Notes under the pieces: generated by a model
The model's database searches: none
The model's input: only the letters and a program-made list of their open reading frames with translations
Told to the model about the DNA's origin: nothing
Made by a program: the position numbers and the translations under genes
Shown: positions 22,474-30,651 of the stretch, one piece after another
How positions within the stretch are numbered: position 1 is the first letter of the stretch
Layout: the number at the start of each line of letters is the position of its first letter
Assembly: GCF_005502885.1 (NCBI RefSeq)
Contig: NZ_SCMR01000014.1
Span: 1 to 64,000 of the forward strand
Direction of reading: 5' to 3'
Source: Microbacterium sp. 2FI
GTDB lineage: Bacteria; Actinomycetota; Actinomycetes; Actinomycetales; Microbacteriaceae
DNA: 64,000 nucleotides

Positions 22474-23766
22474 TCACTGCTGACGGAAAGCGAGCCGCGC
22501 GTAGTCGGCGTCGATGGTGGCGAGGATGCGCTGCGCGTTGCTGCCGAGCATCATGGCCTGGGCGTAGTTCATGATCGGGATCGCCCGTGGGACGAGCTGC
22601 GTCGACCCCTGGTACATGTCGCCCGCATCGATGTACTTCTCGAGGCCCTTGATGCGCTCGTCCGACACCGGCGGGGCATCCTCGGTGGGGAGGAACCCGA
22701 GCTGGGCCTCGTTGTACTCCTGGATGATCTCCGGCCGGTACAGGTAGTCGAGGAAGTCGCGGGCCGCCTCCTGGTGGCTCGAGGCCTCGGGGATCCAGGC
22801 GGCGAGGTCCATGTTGATACGGGCCTTGAGGTCGTCGGGGTCGTCGGTGACCGGGAGCGGGAACATCCCGAGTTCGAGGTCGGGGGACGTCTTGGCGATC
22901 TCGCCGAGGGCCCACGGCCCCTGCATGTACATCGCGGCCCGGCCCTCGGCCATCGCCGTGTTGCCGTCACCGTACGTGCGGCTCGACGCATCGTCGTTGA
23001 CGTACGCCGACAGCTCTATCATCTTCTCGACGGGCTCTGCCTGATCCTTCTGGAACGACACCGACGAGTTCGGCCCGACGTTCACGCCCTCCTCGGCGAG
23101 GGCTTCGAAGAACGCGAGGGTGTCGAGCGAGCCGCCCACCGTGTAGTCGTACCAGCCCTGCCCGATCGTCCAGTTGTCGGCGAAGGTCGCATAGAACGGG
23201 GTGATGCCCGCCTCCTCGAGCGTCTCGCACACGGCGATGAGCTCGTCCCACGTGGTCGGGACCTCGAGGTCGTTCTGCTCGAAGATCTCGGTGTTGTAGA
23301 TGACCGCGGCGCCCATGATCGAATACGGGATGGCGCTCGTGCGGCCCTCGCAGACGCCGAACTGCTCCATGAACGGCGTCAGGTCTTCGCGCACGCTCTG
23401 CGCCGCCGCGGTGTCGGACAGGTCCGACATGGCGCAGCGCTGGATGAAGCGCGCCGTCTCCTGGTTGTAGTTGTTCAGCCCGATGTCGGGCGGGTCGCCG
23501 CGAACGAAGCCCGCCGAGAACGCGTCGACGCCAGAGGTGTCGAGCACCACCGTCACCTCGTCCTGCGAGCTGTTGTACTCCTGCACGAGCTCCCTCATGT
23601 AGGGGATCGCCTCGGGCTTGGCGAAGGCGAACTGGATGGTCTCCCGGCCGTCGCCGGCGCACGCGGCGAGGGACGAGCCGACCAGCCCCAGCAGCACTCC
23701 GGCCGCCAGCGCCTTCTTCCATCGGGGGGACGTCACAGCCACGTCGCTGTCCTCTCGTCGATCCAT
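22474..23766 (-). CDS. Sugar ABC transporter substrate-binding lipoprotein
   Basis: The product is 430 residues. A basic start, hydrophobic segment and lipobox SLAACAG (Cys about residue 36) mark a lipoprotein anchored outside the membrane. The mature part is a cluster-B/family-1 solute-binding protein (AYVNDDASSRTYGDGNTAMAEGRAAMYMQGPWA, WIPEASSHQEAARDFLDYL). It captures a sugar, probably an alpha-glucoside, for the permeases downstream. The start at 23766 lies beside an operator-like palindrome shared with the divergent ROK gene, so expression is probably induced by the imported sugar. Confidence 0.9.
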   Translation of the reverse strand: MDRREDSDVAVTSPRWKKALAAGVLLGLVGSSLAACAGDGRETIQFAFAKPEAIPYMRELVQEYNSSQDEVTVVLDTSGVDAFSAGFVRGDPPDIGLNNYNQETARFIQRCAMSDLSDTAAAQSVREDLTPFMEQFGVCEGRTSAIPYSIMGAAVIYNTEIFEQNDLEVPTTWDELIAVCETLEEAGITPFYATFADNWTIGQGWYDYTVGGSLDTLAFFEALAEEGVNVGPNSSVSFQKDQAEPVEKMIELSAYVNDDASSRTYGDGNTAMAEGRAAMYMQGPWALGEIAKTSPDLELGMFPLPVTDDPDDLKARINMDLAAWIPEASSHQEAARDFLDYLYRPEIIQEYNEAQLGFLPTEDAPPVSDERIKGLEKYIDAGDMYQGSTQLVPRAIPIMNYAQAMMLGSNAQRILATIDADYARLAFRQQ

Positions 23767-23785
23767 CGTCGGTGATGCCTATTTT

Positions 23786-23824
23786 GGTTCGATGAGTAGA
23801 TTTACTCGCCGAATCAACTAGTTG
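23786..23824. promoter_or_regulatory. ROK-type operator between the sugar operon and its regulator
   Basis: GAGTA-GATT-TACTC (23794-23807) is the core of a 30-base imperfect palindrome (23786-23815) with TTCG/CGAA outer arms. The perfect 10-mer CAACTAGTTG (23815-23824) abuts it. The AT-rich palindrome and position match repressor sites of Mlc/XylR-type ROK proteins. Confidence 0.6.
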
Positions 23825-23829
23825 TGCAC

Positions 23830-23835
23830 CATAAT
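23830..23835 (+). promoter_or_regulatory. -10 element of the ROK regulator gene
   Basis: CATAAT resembles a -10 hexamer; transcription would begin near 23842, which favours the downstream GTG at 23865 as the start. Confidence 0.4.
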
Positions 23836-23864
23836 GCAGGGTGGAGCCGGAAAGGTCAAGACCC

Positions 23865-25127
23865 GTGTCGAACGCGATCACCCCTGTCACGTCGACCCGT
23901 CGCGCGAGCCTCGACGCGGTCCTCGGATACGCTTGGGATGCCGAGGCGTTCACGGCCAGCGATGCGATGGCCGCCGTCGGCCTCACTCGCTCGACGACGA
24001 TCGACGTGATCGACGAGCTCACGGGCCTCGGCATCCTCCACGAGCTCGAAAATGCTCGAGCGGTCGGCGAGTACAGCAAGGGCAGGCCCGCCCGCAGGTT
24101 CGCACTGCGCGCCGATGCCGGCGCCGTCGTCGGCATCGACGTCGGTCCCGACCAGATCGTCACGGCGGTCGCCGACCTCCGCGGCACGATCCTCGCGCGC
24201 GAGCGAATGGTCACCGATCTCTCCCACGACTCCCCCGACGAGCGTCGCGCGGCAGCCGAGGCGGCCGTTGCGAGCACCCTCGCGGCGGCGGGCAGAACGC
24301 GCTCCGACGTGCTGGCCCTCTGCGCGGGCGTGCCCGCGCCGGTCGATGCGTCCGGCCAGTCACCGTCGCACCGCAACGGGTTCTGGCGGCGGATGAATCC
24401 GAACCTCGTCGAGCTTTTCAGCCGGTGGGTGCCGATCGTGCGGATCGAGAACGACGCCTCGCTCGCCGCCGTCGCCGAGGGTTCGGTGGGTGCCGCCATC
24501 GGCATCCGCGACTTCGTGACCGTGCTCAGCGGCGAGTTCCTCGGTGCCGGCGCCGTCGTCGACGGCAACCTGCTGCGCGGCGCCCACGGCGGAGTCGCCG
24601 AGATGGTCGCGTTCGATCACGTGATCGGGGTCGAGGATGCCGGCGGTCTCACGGTCAGGATCGGCCGGTGGGCACGCGAGGCCCTCGTCGCCGGCGAGCT
24701 GTCGGCCGCGATCACCGCGGATGCGCAGCAAGACGCCGACGCCGAGCGTGGTCGCGCCGTCCTCGCCCGCGCTCGAGCGGGCGACGCCGACGCGCAGCAG
24801 ATCGTAGCCCGCGCGGGCGCCGCCCTCAGCATCATCGCGGGCGTCTTCGGCAGCCTGTTCGACCCGCGGCGCGTGATCGTCTCGGGCATGCCCGCGGAAG
24901 ACGCCGACGCGATCGTCGACGCCGCACGCGCTTCGCTGTCACTCGAGCTCGACCTGCCCGCGCCCGAACTCGTCGCCTCCGACCTCGGCCGTGACGTCAT
25001 CTGCATCGGCGCGGTGTCGGCCGCTGTCCGCGAGGCGCGTGCGCGCGTGCTCGATCTCGGCGATCGATGGACGGCGTCGCCCTCGCGGGCGGACTCGGGT
25101 GCGCAGAAAGGGGATGCCGCGACCTGA
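23865..25127 (+). CDS. ROK-family transcriptional repressor
   Basis: The product is 420 residues from the GTG at 23865; an in-frame GTG at 23841 would add eight. The later start is chosen because AAAGG lies 9-13 bases upstream and a -10 sits at 23830. The N-terminal winged helix (FTASDAMAAVGLTRSTTIDVIDELTGLGIL) is followed by a ROK sugar-kinase-like domain (VGIDVGPDQIVTAVADL, GLTV..., IENDASLAAVAEG). The usual ROK zinc-binding CxCGxxGC cluster is absent, which is common in regulator-only members. It probably represses the divergent alpha-glucoside operon until a sugar binds. Confidence 0.88.
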   Translation: MSNAITPVTSTRRASLDAVLGYAWDAEAFTASDAMAAVGLTRSTTIDVIDELTGLGILHELENARAVGEYSKGRPARRFALRADAGAVVGIDVGPDQIVTAVADLRGTILARERMVTDLSHDSPDERRAAAEAAVASTLAAAGRTRSDVLALCAGVPAPVDASGQSPSHRNGFWRRMNPNLVELFSRWVPIVRIENDASLAAVAEGSVGAAIGIRDFVTVLSGEFLGAGAVVDGNLLRGAHGGVAEMVAFDHVIGVEDAGGLTVRIGRWAREALVAGELSAAITADAQQDADAERGRAVLARARAGDADAQQIVARAGAALSIIAGVFGSLFDPRRVIVSGMPAEDADAIVDAARASLSLELDLPAPELVASDLGRDVICIGAVSAAVREARARVLDLGDRWTASPSRADSGAQKGDAAT

Positions 25128-25144
25128 TCCAGGCCGCGGCATCC
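25112..25144. terminator. Bidirectional-type terminator between rok and merR genes
   Basis: A 10-bp stem GGATGCCGCG/CGCGGCATCC, one mismatch, then CCTG/CAGG with loop ATC. The rok stop codon lies inside the hairpin loop region. It separates convergent genes; there is no clear T tract. Confidence 0.6.
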
Positions 25145-25155
25145 ACTCCTTCGCG

Positions 25156-25938
25156 CTAGAGGTTCGCGTCCGCGTAGACGCGGAGCGCATCGCGCACGAA
25201 CTCGGCGCCTGCTGTGCCACCCGCGCTCGTCGCGTAATTCGCGCCGAAGCGCTCGTCGGCGACGTACATCTCGCCGAGGCCGATGACGTAGCCCTTCACG
25301 TCGCCGCCGGAGACGGCCGCGGGAGTTCCGGGCACGCCGGTCAGCCACTCGACGTGGCGCTGCGCGAGCGCCTGCGCCTCGTCGCTGTCGGGTGCGATGC
25401 CGCTCTCGGCCGTCGCGACCCAGTCGCGCGCGAGGTCGGATACGCGCCGCTGCCACGCCGACTTGTCGTCGGCGCTCATGCTGCGCCACCAGCGGTCGCT
25501 GTCGGCGTACGCCTGCTCTCCCCAGCGCTGCTGGACCTCATCCTTGTACGTCGTGTGGTCGAAGCCGTCGAACATGTTCTCTGCCATGAGTCGTTCACCT
25601 CCTCTCAATGCCTGGATGGTCGTCTCGACCGACGTGATCTGCCGCGTCAGGCGGCCCTGCTCCTGCCGCAGCCACGCGAGGTGGGTCTCGAGCGCATGCG
25701 CTTCGGACGCCTCGCGATCGAGGACCTCGGCGATCTGCGGCAGCCCGAGGCCCAGCTCGCGCAGCAGCAGAATCCGCTGCAGCCGCACGAGCGCGGCCTG
25801 GTCGTAGTGGCGGTAGCCGTTGTGGCCGATGCTCGACGGCGCGAGCAGTCCGATGTCGTCGTAGTGACGCAGGGTTCTGCTCGTCGTGCCGGCGATCCTC
25901 GCGATCTGCTGGATCGACCACTCGGTGTCGTCGTTCAT
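25156..25938 (-). CDS. MerR-family regulator with TipAS ligand domain
   Basis: The product is 260 residues. The MerR winged helix (WSIQQIARIAGTTSRTLRHYDDIGLL, GYRHYDQAALVRLQRI) is followed by a coiled coil (about 70-110) and a TipAS-like domain (MFDGFDHTTYKDEVQQRWGEQAYADSDRWW). TipAS domains bind thiopeptide and other peptide-like antibiotics and switch on multidrug efflux in known members. The ATG at 25938 is chosen; a GTG nine bases upstream is closer to the -10. Its promoter has a palindrome in the 17-base spacer, the expected MerR autoregulatory layout. Confidence 0.9.
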   Translation of the reverse strand: MNDDTEWSIQQIARIAGTTSRTLRHYDDIGLLAPSSIGHNGYRHYDQAALVRLQRILLLRELGLGLPQIAEVLDREASEAHALETHLAWLRQEQGRLTRQITSVETTIQALRGGERLMAENMFDGFDHTTYKDEVQQRWGEQAYADSDRWWRSMSADDKSAWQRRVSDLARDWVATAESGIAPDSDEAQALAQRHVEWLTGVPGTPAAVSGGDVKGYVIGLGEMYVADERFGANYATSAGGTAGAEFVRDALRVYADANL

Positions 25939-25947
25939 ACGGACCAC

Positions 25948-25976
25948 GTTAAAGGTTGACGTATCGTCAATGTCAA
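25948..25976 (-). promoter_or_regulatory. merR promoter with palindromic spacer
   Basis: On the minus strand TTGACA (25971-25976) and TTTAAC (25948-25953) are 17 bases apart. The spacer contains TTGACG-ATA-CGTCAA, perfect 6-base inverted arms (25956-25970). The predicted start lies about three bases before the ATG. Confidence 0.75.
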
Positions 25977-25995
25977 GACGGCATTCTTGCTCACT

Positions 25996-26037
25996 CGCGA
26001 TATATCGTGTTACGGTGGTTGTACGCGATATATCGCG
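25996..26037 (+). promoter_or_regulatory. Twin CGATATATCG operators and promoter of the DUF4097-padR operon
   Basis: CGCGATATATCGTG (25996-26009) lies one base before the -10 TACGGT (26011-26016), and a perfect 14-base palindrome CGCGATATATCGCG (26024-26037) covers the start region. The first site and its -10 recur as an identical 21-base block before the gene at 28804. This is the expected autoregulatory site for the PadR protein encoded by the operon. Confidence 0.75.
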
Positions 26038-26063
26038 ATCACCCCATCACCCCTGGAGGGACA

Positions 26064-26933
26064 ATGACCCTGGAGAAGTGGATCATCCACCCGGGCGAGA
26101 CGCGCGTCATCGACATCGAGACCGTCCGCTCACTCAAAGTCGGCCTCGTCGGCGGCCAGATCGACGTCGTCGCCCACGACGAGCCGGGCGCCCGCATCGA
26201 AGTGCATGGCGTCACCGTGAAGGACCTCCGCATCGAGGTCACCGGCGACACCGTCGAGATCGACCACCCGCAGCTGCGGTGGGACAACTTCCTCGAGGTG
26301 TTCCGCAACTTCGGCTCGGGCGGGCCCCGCGCCGAGATCAGCGTGGCAGTCCCCCGCTCGGTCGCCCTCAACCTCGGCGTCGTCTCGGCGAGCGCCCTCG
26401 TCTCGGGCATCCGCAACGACGCCCGACTCAACACCGTCTCGGGTGACATCATCGTCGACGGCCTCACCGGCGACCTCACCGTCAACGCCGTCTCGGGCGA
26501 CGTGCAGATCCGCGAGCTCGTCGGCGCCCTCAGCGCCAACAGCGTCTCGGGCGATGTGGCCACGACCGGCGAGGTGCGCAAGGCTACGATCGACACCGTC
26601 TCGGGCGCCACGCTCGTCGATTCGACCGGGCCGATCAGCTCGATCGGCATCAACACCGTGAGCGGCAGCGCGACCGTCCGGCTCGACCAGGGCCTTCCCG
26701 CGAACTACGTCTTCCGCAGCGTCAGCGGGCGCGTCCAGGTCGACGGCGTCGTGCATTCGGGCAAGGGCCCCGGCCCCACGACGAACTTCTCCGGTTCGAC
26801 GGGCGAGCTGTCGGGCATGTTCGTCGACGTCCGTGCGAACACCGTCTCAGGCGACGTCACGGTGCTGCGGCGCGCAGTCGCCGCGACCCCGGACGCAGCA
26901 GCCACCGCCGACGCCGACGGCGAGGAGTGGTGA
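26064..26933 (+). CDS. DUF4097-family beta-strand repeat protein
   Basis: The product is 289 residues, soluble, with no signal peptide. It is a row of short beta-strand repeats around the motif NTVSGD/AVSGDV (for example LNTVSGDIIVDGLTGDL, VNAVSGDVQI, ANSVSGDV, VRANTVSGDVTVL), which is DUF4097. Members are usually encoded with PadR regulators and membrane stress proteins, and are thought to form a beta-helix scaffold. The ATG at 26064 has GGAGGG upstream. Its stop overlaps the padR start as TGATG, so the two proteins are made together. Confidence 0.85.
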   Translation: MTLEKWIIHPGETRVIDIETVRSLKVGLVGGQIDVVAHDEPGARIEVHGVTVKDLRIEVTGDTVEIDHPQLRWDNFLEVFRNFGSGGPRAEISVAVPRSVALNLGVVSASALVSGIRNDARLNTVSGDIIVDGLTGDLTVNAVSGDVQIRELVGALSANSVSGDVATTGEVRKATIDTVSGATLVDSTGPISSIGINTVSGSATVRLDQGLPANYVFRSVSGRVQVDGVVHSGKGPGPTTNFSGSTGELSGMFVDVRANTVSGDVTVLRRAVAATPDAAATADADGEEW

Positions 26934-27541
26934 TGAGCCCCGTGTTCTCGCACGGCGACCTGCGCCTCTACCTGCTGAACCTTCTCGATGAGGGTCCGCG
27001 CCATGGGTACGACATCATGCAGGCGCTGTCGGATCGCACCGGCGGCACCTACACGCCGAGCGCCGGCACGATCTACCCCCGCCTCGCAAAGCTCGAAGAG
27101 GAGGGGCTCGTGTCGAAGTCGGTCGACGGCCGCAAGACCGTCTATGCGATCACCGAGACGGGCCACGCCGAGGTGATCGCCCGCGCCGGCGACCTCGAGG
27201 GGATCGAAGCAGGCCTCACCGACAGCGTCCGCCTCATCGCCGACGAGGTGCGTGGGAGCGTCCGCGAAGCGATGAAGAGCCTGCGCGCCGACCTCGCCGC
27301 CGCCGGCCGCGAAGAGCGTCAGTCCCCGCCGGCAACGCCGGCCGGCGACGATCCGCGTGGACAGAGTCGCGAGCAGCTGCATCGCGCCGATGCGGCGGTG
27401 AGCGAGTTCCGCGCACGTGTTCGCAGCGACATCCGCTCGCACGTCGCCCGCGGCGGCGAGCTCACCGTCTCCTCGGTCGACCGCCTCGTCGACGACCTCG
27501 AACGCGTCGCGAAGGACGTCACTCGAGCACTGCGCGGCTGA
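26933..27541 (+). CDS. PadR-family transcriptional regulator
   Basis: The product is 202 residues. The PadR winged helix is clear: LRLYLLNLLDEGPRHGYDIM, SAGTIYPRLAKLEEEGLVSK and GRKTVYAITETG (residues 8-75). The C-terminal half is a long helical region with Glu/Arg-rich stretches, probably for dimerisation. The ATG at 26933 shares one base with the upstream stop. It probably represses its own operon through the CGATATATCG palindromes and, by the shared 21-base promoter block, also the TIGR02611 gene at 28804. Confidence 0.88.
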   Translation: MSPVFSHGDLRLYLLNLLDEGPRHGYDIMQALSDRTGGTYTPSAGTIYPRLAKLEEEGLVSKSVDGRKTVYAITETGHAEVIARAGDLEGIEAGLTDSVRLIADEVRGSVREAMKSLRADLAAAGREERQSPPATPAGDDPRGQSREQLHRADAAVSEFRARVRSDIRSHVARGGELTVSSVDRLVDDLERVAKDVTRALRG

Positions 27542-27547
27542 CCTGAC

Positions 27548-28084
27548 TCAGGAGGGCCAGATCTCCTCGTCGTCCGGCACCGGCTCACCGAGCGGGACGA
27601 CGAGGATCGACCGATGCTGCCGGTGCGCGAGGCGCGCGGCGACCGAGCCGGTGAAGAACTCGCGGATCGACTCGCCGATCCCGCGCTTGCGGGTGCCGAC
27701 GACGATCAGTCGGGCATCCACCTGGTCGGCGAGGTGCTTGATGGCCATCGCCGGGTCGCCGACGAGCTGACGCACGCTCCACGGAACGCTCGATCCCTCG
27801 AGCAGTTCGGCGGCCGCCGCCTTCACGCGAGCGAGTTCACCCTCGCCGGCAGCGATGTTGATGTCGATCGGAGCGGAGTGCACGTAGCCGTCGGGATCCT
27901 CGTAGGTGACGAACCGCGTGACGTCGACGTGGACCACGAGAAGGTGCGCCCCGAAGACCTTCGCGTACCGCGCGGCCTCCTTCACGACGCGCGAAGCCTG
28001 GTCGGGGATCGCCCCGACGATCACCGCGCCGTGCACGGCTTCGTCGGTCACTCCGGGTGCAGCCTCGGGTGCCTCGTCGGTCAT
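27548..28084 (-). CDS. Universal stress protein (UspA family)
   Basis: The product is 178 residues with a single Usp domain: HGAVIVGAIPDQASRVVKEA at the start and the ATP-binding GTRKRGIGESIREFFTGSVAARLAHRQHRSILVVP near the end (G-2x-G-9x-G-S/T type). Members aid survival in starvation and low oxygen; the exact role here is unknown. The ATG at 28084 has GAGG upstream. It ends six bases from the convergent padR gene. Confidence 0.87.
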   Translation of the reverse strand: MTDEAPEAAPGVTDEAVHGAVIVGAIPDQASRVVKEAARYAKVFGAHLLVVHVDVTRFVTYEDPDGYVHSAPIDINIAAGEGELARVKAAAAELLEGSSVPWSVRQLVGDPAMAIKHLADQVDARLIVVGTRKRGIGESIREFFTGSVAARLAHRQHRSILVVPLGEPVPDDEEIWPS

Positions 28085-28240
28085 GTGTCCTCGCCCCTCT
28101 CTGCGCCGGTGCGGCGGGTGCCCTGCGCCGCCGAAGGGCGGGGCCGCCGTGTTATTCTGAATGCTACTCTTACCGGCTTCGAGCCGAATCAGCGGCGGAC
28201 TCACGTGAAAGTCCGCGACTCAGAAATGAGGGGGTCTCGC

Positions 28241-28420
28241 ATGGGGCGTGGCCGTCAAAAGGCGAAGAACACCAAGATCGCCCGCGAACTCAAGTCGTTC
28301 AGCCCGAGCGTGAACTACTCCGCTCTCGAGCGCGAGCTGGGTCACCCGGCCGACGAGAACGCGTATGTCGACAAGTGGGCGGATCAGTACGCCGACGAGT
28401 ACGAGGACGAGAAGGCCTAG
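28241..28420 (+). CDS. DUF3073-family small protein
   Basis: The product is 59 residues: MGRGRQKAKNTKIARELKSF, then SPSVNYSALERELG and an acidic Asp/Glu/Tyr-rich end. This is the DUF3073 pattern, small proteins restricted to actinobacteria with no known function; the basic N-terminus suggests RNA or ribosome contact. A GAGGGGG ribosome site precedes the ATG. TACTCT at 28165-28170 is a candidate -10, leaving a leader of about 65 bases. It ends three bases from the convergent TIGR02611 gene. Confidence 0.88.
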   Translation: MGRGRQKAKNTKIARELKSFSPSVNYSALERELGHPADENAYVDKWADQYADEYEDEKA

Positions 28421-28423
28421 CCG

Positions 28424-28804
28424 CTACGCGGCGACCTTCCGGTCGGCTTTCGCCGCTGCATTGCGCGCCCGTCGCGCTCGCCACCAGGTCCAGAACCGAT
28501 CGAGCATGCGCTTGAGCCATGCCGAGATGCGGCGAGCCCAGTGGAACTCGGTGCCCAGCACTGCGAGACCGAGGAAGACGACGAGCCATCCCGGCCCCGG
28601 CAGCGGCACGAGCACGAGGCCACCGACGGTGAGGACTCCACCGACGACGGCGACCGCGATGCGGTACGCGAGTTCGAGCCTCGGATGCCGTGACACCCAC
28701 GCACGGGCTCGGCGCAGCATCCGTCTGATCGGTCGATCTGGCTTCTCGGCCGCCGCGATCTCGGTGCGGACGGCGAGTTCGAGGGAACCGGGCTCAGTCG
28801 TCAT
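28424..28804 (-). CDS. TIGR02611-family PGPGW membrane protein
   Basis: The product is 126 residues with a charged N-terminus, two spans (YRIAVAVVGGVLTVGGLVLV and GWLVVFLGLAVLGTEFHW) around the PLPGPGW motif, and a basic, Trp/Arg-rich tail. This is the TIGR02611/PGPGW family of uncharacterised actinobacterial membrane proteins. The ATG at 28804 is leaderless (TACGGT six bases before). A CGCGATATATCGTG site one base above the -10 is identical to the one before the DUF4097-padR operon, so it probably belongs to the PadR regulon. Confidence 0.85.
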   Translation of the reverse strand: MTTEPGSLELAVRTEIAAAEKPDRPIRRMLRRARAWVSRHPRLELAYRIAVAVVGGVLTVGGLVLVPLPGPGWLVVFLGLAVLGTEFHWARRISAWLKRMLDRFWTWWRARRARNAAAKADRKVAA

Positions 28805-28810
28805 TGCGCG

Positions 28811-28831
28811 ACCGTAACACGATATATCGCG
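28811..28831 (-). promoter_or_regulatory. PadR-type operator and leaderless promoter of the TIGR02611 gene
   Basis: On the minus strand CGCGATATATCGTG (28831-28818), one base, and TACGGT (28816-28811) match the block at 25996-26016 in all 21 bases. TACGGT is six bases before the ATG at 28804. Confidence 0.75.
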
Positions 28832-28856
28832 AAATTCCTGGGAGTATCGTGACGGC

Positions 28857-30086
28857 TCACCAGGTGCCGTGGCGGCGTTCCCAGTCGTCCTCGACGGTGT
28901 GGGGGCGAGCAGCGATCACACCCGCGGGGACGGCGGCGGCGACAACGCACGCGAGCACGATGAGCGGCGCCGTCCACGAGTCGGTCGCGTCGTGAAGCAG
29001 GCCGATGCCGAGCGGGAAGAGCGCCGCGATCGCGTACCCGACGCTCTGCACGAAGCCGCTGAGGGCGACGGCACCCTCGTGCGTGCGCGAGCGGACGCCG
29101 AGCAGTACGAGGATCAGGGGGAACAGCAGCGGCGTGATCCCCAGCAGCACGACCCACAGCCACGGCGCGGCGGACGGCGCGAAGAGCAGCCCCGCGATGC
29201 CGGCGAAGCCGCTCACGACGGCGACGCCGAAGAGCACCCGCGTCGCGTGGAAGCGCGTCACCAACAGCGGCACGAGCAGCGAGCACGGAAGCCCCATCGC
29301 GGCGAAGAGCGACAGCAGCACGCCGGCGGTCACGGGCGTCACGCCCGCGATGTCGACGAGCAGCTTCGGCATCCATGCGAACGAGGTGTACGCGATCGAG
29401 CTCGACACCGCGAAGCCGACCATGAGCGCCCACGCGATCGGCAGTCGCCACATCCTGCCGAACACCCGCGGGTTCGCGCCCTCGATGTCGACGTCGACCG
29501 CATCGGCGCGCCGCCGGGCGGCGAGTCCGATCCACGGGATCAGCGCGACGACGGCGAACACCGCCCAGAGCCCGAGCGACGACCGCCACCCCACCGTGTC
29601 CGCCACCGGCACGGCCACGAGGGGCGGCACGAACGTCGCGACGGCCATCGTCGTCGAGAACACCGTCGTCATGAGCCCGATGCGGTCGGGGAAGTAGCGC
29701 TTCACGAGCGGCGGCAGGAGGATGTTGCCCACGCCCACCGCCGCGAAGATGAGCGCAGTGCCGGCCAGCAGCAGGCCCGAGTTCGGCGCGAACCCGCGAG
29801 CGATGAGCCCGATCGAGACGACGATCATCGCGGTGACCGCGAGCGGCTCGAGGCCGAACCGGCGCTCGAGCGCGGGCGTGAGCAGGCCGAACACTGCGTA
29901 GCAGAACGGAGGCGCCGTGCCGATCAGACCGATGACGACCGCGGGCAGTTCGAAGTCGGCGGAGATGTGGTCGAACAGCGGCGACAGCGACGCCACCGCC
30001 GATCGCAGCGAGAAGGCGAACAGCACGATGCCGACGAGGGCGAGAGCCCTCCCCTGCCAGAGCGGTCGGGGAGGGGAGGTCGTCAC
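28857..30086 (-). CDS. MFS transporter, CynX/NimT type
   Basis: The product is 409 residues with twelve predicted spans and short loops. The N-terminus (ALVGIVLFAFSLRSAVASLSPLFDHI) and GNILLPPLVKRYFPDRIGLMTTVFSTTMAV segment are typical of the CynX/NimT (cyanate, nitroimidazole) transporters. The transported compound is unknown. The GTG at 30086 follows TACGCT by six bases, so it is probably leaderless. A frame starting at the overlapping ATG (30090) is a shadow. Confidence 0.85.
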   Translation of the reverse strand: MTTSPPRPLWQGRALALVGIVLFAFSLRSAVASLSPLFDHISADFELPAVVIGLIGTAPPFCYAVFGLLTPALERRFGLEPLAVTAMIVVSIGLIARGFAPNSGLLLAGTALIFAAVGVGNILLPPLVKRYFPDRIGLMTTVFSTTMAVATFVPPLVAVPVADTVGWRSSLGLWAVFAVVALIPWIGLAARRRADAVDVDIEGANPRVFGRMWRLPIAWALMVGFAVSSSIAYTSFAWMPKLLVDIAGVTPVTAGVLLSLFAAMGLPCSLLVPLLVTRFHATRVLFGVAVVSGFAGIAGLLFAPSAAPWLWVVLLGITPLLFPLILVLLGVRSRTHEGAVALSGFVQSVGYAIAALFPLGIGLLHDATDSWTAPLIVLACVVAAAVPAGVIAARPHTVEDDWERRHGTW

Positions 30087-30092
30087 TCATCC

Positions 30093-30098
30093 AGCGTA
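30093..30098 (-). promoter_or_regulatory. Leaderless -10 element of the CynX-type MFS gene
   Basis: On the minus strand TACGCT is six bases before the GTG at 30086. Confidence 0.5.
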
Positions 30099-30137
30099 GG
30101 CCTCCCCGGAGAGGCCCTTCGATGCCAGGATGAGCGC

Positions 30138-30635
30138 ATGGAAGAGTACCTCTGGGTCTTGAAGCGGTCGGAACTCGATCTCATGCGCGAGATCGAACCC
30201 GAGCGGATGCACGCGCTCGACGAGGACGCGCTCCTCGCCCTTCACCGGCGGATCCGCCGTGCGCGGAACAAGCACGTCACGAACTACCGCCGCAAGGCCG
30301 CCCGCACCGTCGAGGATGCCGGAAGTCGCGGGGAAGCCCACCCGAAGGGCGCGAAGGAGCGCCTGCGCGCCGAGGCGTTCGAAGAGGCGCTGTCACGCGT
30401 CTCGGACCGCCTCGCCGCTGTCGCACACGAGGAGGCGGAGCGCCTGAAGGCTGAGCGGCTCGCGCGCGCACAGGAGGGCAGGTGGGCGGGCCCCGGCACG
30501 GAGTCACCGGGTGGCGGAAAGGTGGCGGATGCCGGCCGGATGCGCAGCCACGAGAAGTCGACGGGCGGCGTCAAGAGAGACGCCTCAAGCCAGGCCCAGG
30601 GCGCCCGCCGCCAGGCCAAGAGCGACTCGCGCTGA
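30138..30635 (+). CDS. Hypothetical charged, helical protein
   Basis: The product is 165 residues, very rich in Arg, Glu, Ala and Lys, with no membrane span or signal peptide. Residues 1-110 are strongly helical and probably coiled coil (ELDLMREIEPERMHALDEDA, then RRIRRARNKHVTNYRRKAAR). The last 50 residues are disordered (Gly/Ser/Lys-rich, GARRQAKSDSR). I do not recognise a family. No Shine-Dalgarno site is seen; CAGGAT lies six bases before the ATG. It ends 16 bases from the convergent purF gene. Confidence 0.65.
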   Translation: MEEYLWVLKRSELDLMREIEPERMHALDEDALLALHRRIRRARNKHVTNYRRKAARTVEDAGSRGEAHPKGAKERLRAEAFEEALSRVSDRLAAVAHEEAERLKAERLARAQEGRWAGPGTESPGGGKVADAGRMRSHEKSTGGVKRDASSQAQGARRQAKSDSR

Positions 30636-30651
30636 GGCGTCCCGACGCGCG

